DNA from: PALSA-350 sp963743365
GTDB taxonomy: Bacteria; Acidobacteriota; Terriglobia; Terriglobales; Acidobacteriaceae
Length of the DNA stretch: 64,000 nucleotides
NCBI GenBank assembly: GCA_963743365.1
Contig: CAVUQE010000008.1
Location: 407,133 to 471,132, forward strand
Direction: 5' to 3'
Positions within the stretch are counted from its first letter, which is position 1. Each line of letters opens with the position of its first letter. The notes beneath the pieces are model-generated. The model did no database searches, was not told where the DNA came from, and worked only from the letters and a program-made list of their open reading frames with translations. Below, one piece after another: positions 53,321 through 64,000 of this stretch. The position numbers and the translations under genes are program-made.

Positions 53321-54840
53321 ACAAACCGTGGCGTCTGATTCTTCCTCAGCAGCTTTATACGCGGCTTCACGACCATCTATTTCCCGGAGATGGCGAGGAG
53401 CACGGAGCTGTCATCGTCGCCGGAATCGCTGAGACCGAGCAAAGTGTCCGTCTGCTCGCGCGGGATCTGCATCTCGCAGTGGACGGCGTCGACTATGTTC
53501 CGGGAAAGCGCGGTTACCGGATGCTCAAGGCGGGGTTCATCGCAGACCGCATAGCGCACTGCGCGGGCGAGCGGCTCGTCTACCTTGCGATACACAATCA
53601 CGGTGGGCGGGATCGCGTCGGCTTCTCGGGAGACGATTGGCGTTCCCACGAGCGTGGATACCCCGCTCTTCTGGACATCAGTAACGGGATACCCGTGGGC
53701 GCGCTGGTGTTTGCGGAAAATGCGATTGCAGGCAGCATTTGGTTGTCAACGGAACGCAAGCTTGAGCTTGCCGGGGCCTCCGTTATTGGTCATAGCCTGA
53801 AACTGCTTCATTCAGCGCCTGTTGCCAGACCCAAAGGCAGAAGTCCGCTCTATGATCGTCAGGCAAGGCTGTTTGGCGATGCAGGTCAGGATGTCCTCTC
53901 TCGAGCGAAGGTCGGTATCATCGGCCTGGGAGGAGCAGGATCGCTGCTTGCGGAGTATCTCGGTCGGCTTGGGGTAGGCAACTTGGTTCTGGCCGACCCG
54001 GACAGAGCCGCGCTCTCGAATCTGCCACGACTTACCGGCTCAACCCTGCGGGATGCGCTGTCCTGGTTCGCCGCCGATACGAAGCCTGCATGGATGCGAC
54101 GTCTCGCTGTACGCTTCGCAAGGACGAAGGTCGCCTTGGCGCGTCGCAATATTCTCCGCGCCAATCCCCGCGCAAAAATCAATGCTATATTGGGTGATTT
54201 TCTGGAAGCAGAAATCGCGTCCAGCTTTCTCGACTGCGACTACCTTTTCCTTGCAGCGGACAGCATGCGTGCGAGACTGCTGTTCAATGCCATCGTGCAC
54301 CAGTATCTGATTCCTGGGGTTCAGGTCGGCGCCAAGGTTCAGGTCGATAGAACTACAGGCGAGGTAGCCGATGTATTCAGCGTCGTTCGGCCGGTGACGC
54401 CGGAATTCGGCTGCCTGCTTTGCAACAGGCTGATTAACAGCGCAAAGCTCCAAGAAGAAAGCATATCGGAAGGTGAGAGGAAAGGACAGCGGTACGTCGG
54501 TGAGCCGGAGGTCGTTGCTCCTAGCGTCATTACATTGAACGCCGTTGCGGTTTCACACGCTGCTGACGATTTTCTCTTTTATATGACGGGTCTTAGAGAT
54601 CAAAATGCACCAACAGCATATATGAGGTTTCAACCTCTTTCCCGCCGGGTCTGGCTCGATGAACCTCGTAAATCCGTCGGATGTCCGGAATGCGGTACAG
54701 GAAGCAAAAGCCGACTGGCTCGGGGCGATGGCCGCCGACTTCCGGCAATCGAGAGAGAACCAAGTCCTAGACGGTCGCCGGTTCTTCGCAGCTTTCTGTC
54801 TTGTCCTCCAACCCGAACAAGCGGTAAGCACTCTGGCTGA
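53299..54840 (+). CDS. JAB-domain deubiquitinase fused to ThiF/E1-type activating enzyme
   Basis: 513 residues from ATG 53299. Residues ~15-160 are a JAB/JAMM metalloprotease: GEEHGAVIVAG (Glu33/34), YLAIHNHGG (His99, His101), then Ser110 and Asp113 in FSGDDW. Residues ~185-470 are an E1/ThiF adenylating domain: GIIGLGGAGSLLAEYLGRLG (nucleotide loop), VLADPDRAALSNLPR (Asp and Arg of the adenylation site), with two zinc pairs CLLC (372-375) and CPEC (462-465). No cysteine stands at a likely thioester site; APSVITLNAV with Ser409 occupies the corresponding crossover region. One protein would thus both attach the Ubl to AMP and trim or remove it. The last ~40 residues are low-complexity and basic. 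Confidence 0.87.
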   Translation: MADYPSINKPWRLILPQQLYTRLHDHLFPGDGEEHGAVIVAGIAETEQSVRLLARDLHLAVDGVDYVPGKRGYRMLKAGFIADRIAHCAGERLVYLAIHNHGGRDRVGFSGDDWRSHERGYPALLDISNGIPVGALVFAENAIAGSIWLSTERKLELAGASVIGHSLKLLHSAPVARPKGRSPLYDRQARLFGDAGQDVLSRAKVGIIGLGGAGSLLAEYLGRLGVGNLVLADPDRAALSNLPRLTGSTLRDALSWFAADTKPAWMRRLAVRFARTKVALARRNILRANPRAKINAILGDFLEAEIASSFLDCDYLFLAADSMRARLLFNAIVHQYLIPGVQVGAKVQVDRTTGEVADVFSVVRPVTPEFGCLLCNRLINSAKLQEESISEGERKGQRYVGEPEVVAPSVITLNAVAVSHAADDFLFYMTGLRDQNAPTAYMRFQPLSRRVWLDEPRKSVGCPECGTGSKSRLARGDGRRLPAIEREPSPRRSPVLRSFLSCPPTRTSGKHSG

Positions 54841-54904
54841 GATCAGGTCAGCGGATGAGACTAGAATAAGGGAAATTCTGTTCCCTTATTCCCCTAAGAG
54901 TATC

Positions 54905-55084
54905 TCATTCAGCACCGGGTGGCGGCGCGTTGACTGTATGTTTCTTGGTTTCTTCACTAGGCGACTCGTTTTGACAATGCTTGGGAAAGCTCGAACCTGA
55001 GGGCCAAGTTGCAACCTCATTTTTCACGTCCCGAATCACTCGACCAAGCCAACCCTTCTCCAGTGGTTCCTCAATTCTGCTCAT
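54905..55084 (-). CDS. Small ORF overlapping the deaminase 3' end
   Basis: 59 codons, ATG 55084 to TGA 54905, too short for most gene callers. It starts inside the last codons of the deaminase gene in another register, 14 bases overlapping, which would suit translational coupling. The product is hydrophilic (RIEEPLEKGWLGRVIRDVKN ... SPSEETKKHTVNAPPPGAE) with no membrane segment. I do not recognise it. It could be a small accessory protein of the deaminase or chance; it ends 64 bases from the convergent E1 stop. Confidence 0.4.
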   Translation of the reverse strand: MSRIEEPLEKGWLGRVIRDVKNEVATWPSGSSFPKHCQNESPSEETKKHTVNAPPPGAE

Positions 55085-56579
55085 TTACTATTCCTTTCTC
55101 GACCAGTTTTCGGCTGAAATAGTTGATCATTGCTGTCTCTGCAACACCTACTGCATCAGCAGAGTATGAGACAGAAAGATGTGGAAATGAGGACGATGCT
55201 GTCCACTTTATGATCTTTCCGTCCTTGTCCTTTCTTTTTCTACCAGGTGTCGATTTAAAAAGTTCCGCATACACGGACGGTGCAATACCCACAAACGGTA
55301 CAAATTGAATTCGCTGGTCGCTCTGTTGATTAGCATCGACCGATATCGAGTCGCGGAACAGCTCCGATACCAAACTCTTGGGGTAGGGTTCGATATAAAC
55401 GACCCGCTTGATACCGGAGATTACTATGTGCCTAGCGCATTCATGGCAGGGAAATGTCGTCACATAAAGAGTTGCTCCGCGAGCAGCGTAGCCTGCGGAG
55501 AATAGAGCGGAGGCTTCTGCATGAACCGCCCGTATAAAGTCAATCGTGTCGAACAGCTGTGCGTCTCTTAGGGATTTATAGCTCTCTGAGTCAGGCGCCA
55601 AGAGTCCACTGATTCCAGGACAGCCGCCGGAGAGACAACCCAGCTTTCGCAAGCGATCGATCACATCAGACAACAGATTCATTCGCATTTTGTCACTAGT
55701 GTCGTAATCGCTATAAAGAAAATCCCTACCGTCGTCGCCGTCACCTTCCCAATATTGACCGCCCCCAGGCTTGGCTACTTCATTTGTTCCGACACCTAAA
55801 ACACGGCCAGCATCGTCGGTAATCGCCGCACCCACCTGTCTCGCCGGAGACGCAGATCGAAGGCTAGCGATACTTGCGAAGGCCATACCCTCCTCATCCC
55901 TGCTCGGGGTTCTCCAGACGTCCCCAAATAGCAGGTGTACAAAGCGGTCTATGGAGCCCTGTAGATTCGCAACAGACGAGGTCCGAACGAATAGGTCAGC
56001 AAGCGGATAAGCCTTCCGCACACCCTGACCATACGGGGAGCTTTCATTCTCGTCCCGTGTGATGAGTACCTCGGCTCTTCCGCGATAGGCACTCGATTTA
56101 TTGTCGTGCTGTCGCTCGGCTAAGAGCGTTGCAAGCCTATCTACTCGTGACGCTCTAGTTGAATATGCTGAGACGATAAAAACGGAGGGGCCATAAATGC
56201 CTCTGAGACAGTCGATCTCTTCGGGCCGTTTCAGGGAATTGAAAATATAGGCGACCTTCCTTCTTTCATCCTTGCCGGCTTTATCGCCCCTTCCCCGGAT
56301 AGACGCTATTGCGAGTTTTGCAAGAACCCCCGCATCCCCCAACGTTTCGCGCAGCTTATTTCCGGCATCCATAGCCCGATCGTAGTATTCAGGATCATCT
56401 CGACCCGGAAATGTTGACCAGGGAGGATTCAATTCACGCATCAGGTCGCTTACCTTAATCGGTACTACGGCGTATCCAACCGAAATTAGGCTGTTCGTCA
56501 GAGCATCTTCGACTTGATTGAGGTCCGTCCCTATAGCGCCCACTAGACCGAACATCAGTTCCGGAAACGAAGCATTCAT
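55071..56579 (-). CDS. avcD: AvcD-like antiviral deoxycytidylate deaminase
   Basis: 502 residues from ATG 56579, the start that places GLVGAIGTDL at residues 11-20. The N-terminal ~220 residues are the P-loop-kinase-like domain of this family, but the nucleotide loop lacks the usual Gly-Lys. The C-terminal part is a zinc-dependent dCMP deaminase: AVHAEASAL (His353, Glu355) and TTFPCHECARH (Cys378, Cys381), plus the long RQVGAAITD and GTNEVAKPGGGQYW stretches. AvcD proteins drain dCTP/dCMP pools during phage infection and are controlled by an upstream RNA (AvcI) in Vibrio. No such RNA can be proven here. Convergent with the Ubl operon. Confidence 0.82.
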   Translation of the reverse strand: MNASFPELMFGLVGAIGTDLNQVEDALTNSLISVGYAVVPIKVSDLMRELNPPWSTFPGRDDPEYYDRAMDAGNKLRETLGDAGVLAKLAIASIRGRGDKAGKDERRKVAYIFNSLKRPEEIDCLRGIYGPSVFIVSAYSTRASRVDRLATLLAERQHDNKSSAYRGRAEVLITRDENESSPYGQGVRKAYPLADLFVRTSSVANLQGSIDRFVHLLFGDVWRTPSRDEEGMAFASIASLRSASPARQVGAAITDDAGRVLGVGTNEVAKPGGGQYWEGDGDDGRDFLYSDYDTSDKMRMNLLSDVIDRLRKLGCLSGGCPGISGLLAPDSESYKSLRDAQLFDTIDFIRAVHAEASALFSAGYAARGATLYVTTFPCHECARHIVISGIKRVVYIEPYPKSLVSELFRDSISVDANQQSDQRIQFVPFVGIAPSVYAELFKSTPGRKRKDKDGKIIKWTASSSFPHLSVSYSADAVGVAETAMINYFSRKLVEKGIVNEQN

Positions 56580-57018
56580 GGTCGTCGCGACAAACGCACA
56601 TACCACATTTCAGTTGCGTTGAACATCCCACAAACAGTATAGGCGAAGGAACAGCGAACGTATAGACGCGAATTTTGAGTCGACGCGTGGCCCCGGCTTC
56701 GGGGGCTTCTGGAAATAGTGACAAGACGGGACTTACCCCCGTGATAATCGCTCTCGGCGCAGGTGAATGTTCCGTCTTGCCACTAACGCGGTGACCCCTG
56801 ACGTACAAGCTGGGCATTGTGCCGTCCCTTCGGGACTCGCCTCATAAACCTCACCCTACCCGGCACTGACGTGCCGGGCCACAGATTGTGTCGTCCCTGC
56901 GGGACTGGCGTCCGTTGCGGTGTTGAATTCGCTCGCTCTGCCGCTCTGCCAGAGCGCATTGCGCTGCGTCCGGACAATTCCACCCGGGTGCAAGATTTTC
57001 CCCTACCTTACATACAAC
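56580..57018. other. Leader of the deaminase gene and hairpin cluster
   Basis: About 490 bases between the deaminase and rpoC. On the minus strand CTATACTG (near 56636-56641 on the plus numbering) could be a -10 box, giving a leader of about 50 bases. Three hairpins at 56824-56905 are described separately. No gene recognised. Confidence 0.5.
56824..56905. repeat. Cluster of three hairpins
   Basis: gtcccttcgggac (56824-56836), cccggcac-tgac-gtgccggg (56859-56878) and gtccctgcgggac (56893-56905). The outer two are near-identical and flank the middle one. This arrangement is familiar to me from acidobacterial intergenic DNA; the function is unknown. Confidence 0.75.
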
Positions 57019-57048
57019 ACAAAGGCCGCGATTGCTCGCGGCCTTTGT
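57019..57048. terminator. Hairpin terminator downstream of rpoC
   Basis: acaaaggccgcg (57019-57030) pairs perfectly with cgcggcctttgt (57037-57048) around a 6-base loop. It stands 22 bases after the rpoC stop. The minus-strand sequence after the stem is only moderately T-rich (gttgtatg), so termination may be partial. Confidence 0.7.
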
Positions 57049-57069
57049 GGTTTGTTTGATGATGCCGAG

Positions 57070-61278
<4,209 letters not shown>

Positions 61279-61530
61279 CTTGCTTCAGATGAGTACTCCG
61301 AAGCGTGCCGGCTACGATCCCGGGATGAATCTGCTCGGCCTGTCCTCCCCGGGAGCGATTCCTGTGAGGACAGGTCTGTTTCTTAGAAACCTGGGAAAAA
61401 ACCCAGGGGCTAAAGCCCTGAAGTTTTGGATCTCTTACGGCCCGACTAAAGTCGTGCCCTGATACAAAACCCCAGTTTTCCCGCAACCTCGAAAGCAAAT
61501 TGAGGTTGCAGGACCATCTATTCTTCTGCC
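61279..61530. repeat. Hairpin-rich spacer between rpoB and rpoC
   Basis: 252 bases, longer than the usual rpoB-rpoC gap. It contains cctgtcctc/gaggacagg (61339-61374), ctggg-aaaaaa-cccag (61391-61406), gggc-taaa-gccc (61407-61418) and cgac-taaa-gtcg (61443-61454). The last two share the 'taaa' loop typical of small acidobacterial palindromes. It lies inside an essential operon, so it must be transcribed. Confidence 0.75.
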
Positions 61531-64000
61531 TTAGTCCGCCGCTGCGACAGCCGGCGCCGGAAGTCTCTTTTCCGGTTGCTTGATCAATTCCACATCGAGA
61601 CAGAGGGACTGCAACTCACGAATCAGCACGTTGAACGACTCTGGAACGCCAGGCTCGATGGCCGCCTCGCCCTTGACGATGGCCTCGTAGATCTTGGTAC
61701 GGCCATAGACGTCATCGGACTTGGCAGTCAACAGCTCCTGCAGGATGTAAGCAGCGCCGTAGGCTTCGAGGGCCCAGACTTCCATCTCGCCGAAACGCTG
61801 TCCGCCGAATTGCGCTTTGCCACCCAGCGGCTGCTGCGTGATGAGCGAATACGGTCCGATCGAACGCGCGTGGATCTTGTCGTCGACCAGGTGGGAAAGC
61901 TTCAGCATGTAGATGTAGCCCACCGTTGCCGGCTGCTCGAACTCTTCGCCCGTCATGCCGTCGAAGAGCGGCGTCTTGCCCGAGCTGGGTAGTTCGGCTG
62001 CCGCCAGCAGCGCCTTCATTTCCGATTCCTTGGCGCCGTCGAAGACGGCGGTACCGAACCAGATGCCGCGCTTCATGCCCGCCGCGACCCGTAACAGCAT
62101 CTCGTCGTCGAGTTCCAGCAGTTGGCGCAGCGTCGCCGTGTTGGCGAAGCGCTCCGTCACCAGGGCGCGGACCTCGTTGGCATCGTGATTGCGCTGCACC
62201 ACCTCGGCGATTTTCTCGCCCAGCTGATGTGCGGCCCAGCCCAGATGCGTCTCCAGGATCTGACCCACGTTCATACGCGAAGGAACACCGAGCGGGTTGA
62301 GCACGATCTCCACCGGCGTACCGTTGGGCAGATAGGGCATATCCTCCTCGGGAAGAATGCGGGCAATGACGCCCTTGTTCCCGTGGCGGCCGGCCATCTT
62401 ATCGCCCACCGACAGCTTGCGCTTCATGGCGATGTAGACCTTGACCAGCTTGATTACGCCTGGCGCCAGTTCATCACCCTTCTGCAGCTTGCCGATTTTC
62501 TCGTTGGTGATCTTGCGCAGCACATCGATCTGGCGCGAGGTCATCTCCTCGATCTCGTCGATCTGCTCGTTCACTCGCGGATCCTTGTCGGCGTAGCGGA
62601 TACGCTTCAGGTTGCGGGTGGAGATGCGCTCGATGGTGTCGCGATCGATGATCTGTTCCTTCACGATGAGGCGCTTGTTGGTGCGCTCGTCGTGCAGGTC
62701 AGCCAGCACTTCCTTGCCGCCCAGAATCGATTCCAAACGCTTCAACCGCTCGTCGGTGAGAATGCGGATTTCGTCAGCCAGGTTCTTTTCGAGCTTGGCA
62801 ATCTGCTCGCCTTCGATCAGCTTGGCGCGCTCGTCCTTCTCCTGACCCTTGCGGGAGAAGATGCGGACGTCGACCACGGTGCCTTCGATACCCGGAGGGC
62901 AGGTCAGAGAGGCGTCGCGCACATCGCCGGCCTTTTCACCGAAGATGGCGCGCAGCAGCTTCTCTTCCGGTGTGAGCTGGGTTTCGCCCTTGGGCGTTAC
63001 CTTGCCGACCAGAATGTCGTTGTGCTTGACCTTGGCGCCGATGCGGATGACTCCGCTTTCGTCCAGGTCACGCAGTGCCGACTCGGAGACGTTGGGAATA
63101 TCGCGCGTGATCTCTTCCGGTCCGAGCTTGGTATCGCGAGCTTCGATTTCAAACTCCTCGATGTGCACCGAGGTGTAGTAATCGTCGCGGACCAGTTTTT
63201 CGGAGATCAGAATCGCGTCCTCGAAGTTGTAACCGCGCCACGGCATGAAGGCCACGAGTACGTTGCGGCCCAGGGCCAGCTCGCCCTGCTCGGTGCAAGG
63301 ACCATCGGCGATCACCTGCCCCTTGATCACCCGGTCGCCCTGGCGAACGATCGGCTTCTGATTGATGCAAGTGTTCTGGTTGGAACGCTTGAACTTGATC
63401 AGCTGATAGATATCCGAACCGACTTCGCGGGACAGCTGGGTGGGATGATGCTCACCCTCCACGCGGACGATGATGCGTTCGGAGTCGACCGAATCGACGA
63501 TGCCGTTGCGCTTGGCCAGAATGACGGCTCCGGAGTCGCGCGCGGTCACGCCTTCCATCCCGGTACCGACCAGCGGCGCTTCCGCCACCAGCAGAGGAAC
63601 CGACTGGCGTTGCATGTTGGCGCCCATCAGGGCGCGGTTGGCGTCGTCATGCTCGAGGAACGGCACCAGCGAAGCGGCGACGGAGACCAACTGCTTAGGG
63701 CTCACGTCGATGTAATCCACTTCGGCGCGGTTCACGAGCACGAAGTTGCCTTGGCGGCGGGCGTTGACCAGATCGTCGACGATGTGGCCGTCCTGATCCA
63801 GTTCAATGTTGGCCTGGGCAATGGTGTGACGGTCCTCTTCCCACGCGGACAGATAGAAGGAGAAGGGATCGAACTCAATGACCCGCTTGTGTTCGCCGGC
63901 CAGCTTCTCGTTCAGCCGCAGCGCTTCCTTCTTTTCCAAAGGATCGCCGACACGAAGCCCGCTCTCGCCGGCATTCGTGACCTGCACGTAATCGAGAATG
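61531..64000 (-). CDS. rpoB: RNA polymerase subunit beta, C-terminal part
   Basis: The frame is open to the window edge (ILDYVQVTNAG reads upstream of the first internal start), so the N-terminal part lies outside. About 822 residues are present, including YNFEDAILISEKLVRDDYYT, KVTPKGETQLTPEEKLLRAI, MAGRHGNKGVIARI (beta catalytic loop), GKAQFGGQRFGEMEVWALEA and the C-terminal clamp. The rifampicin-binding region is only partly in the window. Operon with rpoC. Confidence 0.97.
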   Translation of the reverse strand, partial: ILDYVQVTNAGESGLRVGDPLEKKEALRLNEKLAGEHKRVIEFDPFSFYLSAWEEDRHTIAQANIELDQDGHIVDDLVNARRQGNFVLVNRAEVDYIDVSPKQLVSVAASLVPFLEHDDANRALMGANMQRQSVPLLVAEAPLVGTGMEGVTARDSGAVILAKRNGIVDSVDSERIIVRVEGEHHPTQLSREVGSDIYQLIKFKRSNQNTCINQKPIVRQGDRVIKGQVIADGPCTEQGELALGRNVLVAFMPWRGYNFEDAILISEKLVRDDYYTSVHIEEFEIEARDTKLGPEEITRDIPNVSESALRDLDESGVIRIGAKVKHNDILVGKVTPKGETQLTPEEKLLRAIFGEKAGDVRDASLTCPPGIEGTVVDVRIFSRKGQEKDERAKLIEGEQIAKLEKNLADEIRILTDERLKRLESILGGKEVLADLHDERTNKRLIVKEQIIDRDTIERISTRNLKRIRYADKDPRVNEQIDEIEEMTSRQIDVLRKITNEKIGKLQKGDELAPGVIKLVKVYIAMKRKLSVGDKMAGRHGNKGVIARILPEEDMPYLPNGTPVEIVLNPLGVPSRMNVGQILETHLGWAAHQLGEKIAEVVQRNHDANEVRALVTERFANTATLRQLLELDDEMLLRVAAGMKRGIWFGTAVFDGAKESEMKALLAAAELPSSGKTPLFDGMTGEEFEQPATVGYIYMLKLSHLVDDKIHARSIGPYSLITQQPLGGKAQFGGQRFGEMEVWALEAYGAAYILQELLTAKSDDVYGRTKIYEAIVKGEAAIEPGVPESFNVLIRELQSLCLDVELIKQPEKRLPAPAVAAAD

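Noticed and set aside
54659..55000. 113-codon plus-strand frame starting inside the E1 gene and running past its stop
   Set aside because: It overlaps the E1 tail in another register, lacks a ribosome-binding site and resembles no family; the E1 frame covers the conserved CPEC motif.
56580..56660. AvcI-type RNA upstream of the deaminase
   Set aside because: The leader from the only visible -10 box is too short and I see no strong structure; not annotated without RNA data.

Overview
The window looks like a chromosomal segment of an Acidobacteriota bacterium (Terriglobia/Acidobacteriaceae type). The evidence is moderate-to-high G+C, a (broken) Oar-like TonB-dependent receptor with a carboxypeptidase-regulatory N-terminus, an ECF sigma/zinc anti-sigma pair, several secreted peptidases and glycosidases, and intergenic hairpins of the 'ctaaagccc' and 'gtccctNcgggac' kind common in that phylum. 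This assignment is an inference from gene content; there is no rRNA in the window.

Layout. (1) 0-15 kb is stable, intact chromosome: the end of tyrosine/homogentisate degradation (hmgA-fahA); a minus-strand operon of a membrane sulfatase-like enzyme, a kinase-like/methyltransferase fusion and a small membrane protein; a YkgJ-type protein; a DUF1223 thioredoxin-like protein with an ECF sigma/anti-sigma pair; gamma-glutamyltransferase; an M61 peptidase; and a GH35-like glycosidase. (2) 15-50 kb is accessory and decaying. It holds six recognisable toxin-antitoxin loci (HigBA, RHH/MazF, two VapBC types, FitAB-like, BrnTA) plus remnants of two more. It also holds frameshifted or truncated genes (MazF, TonB receptor, ion channel, GH27 alpha-galactosidase, FitB, a CadC-like regulator, an esterase split around a 419-bp direct repeat, a SLATT fragment), several families of dispersed non-coding repeats, and one complete IS1182-family element with an inverted end fragment 1.3 kb away. 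Intact genes among these include an S41 peptidase lacking the usual Lys, a phospholipase C-like phosphoesterase, a Tat-exported enolase-superfamily enzyme, a MOSC protein and an amidohydrolase. (3) 50-56.6 kb is an intact defence-like island: a HEPN (Abi_C) protein, an XRE/ImmA regulator pair, and divergently a three-gene bacterial ubiquitin-like conjugation operon (Ubl; E2-like; JAB deubiquitinase fused to E1). Convergent with it is an AvcD-like antiviral deoxycytidylate deaminase with an overlapping 59-codon ORF. (4) 57-64 kb is core: rpoC and the 3' part of rpoB on the minus strand.

The most interesting content is the ubiquitin-like operon at 52.6-54.8 kb. Its E2-like protein has no cysteine where an E2 needs one, the E1 shows no obvious catalytic cysteine outside its zinc motifs, and the Ubl ends in Asn-Ser rather than Gly-Gly. 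The operon is transcribed away from a phage-repressor-like XRE/ImmA pair across a short spacer with inverted and direct repeats. This suggests a regulated, non-canonical conjugation system in a defence setting. No lesion is seen in the ~20 kb of genes flanking the decaying zone, so the many frameshifts between 16 and 44 kb look more like real gene decay than base-calling error, although the error explanation is not excluded.
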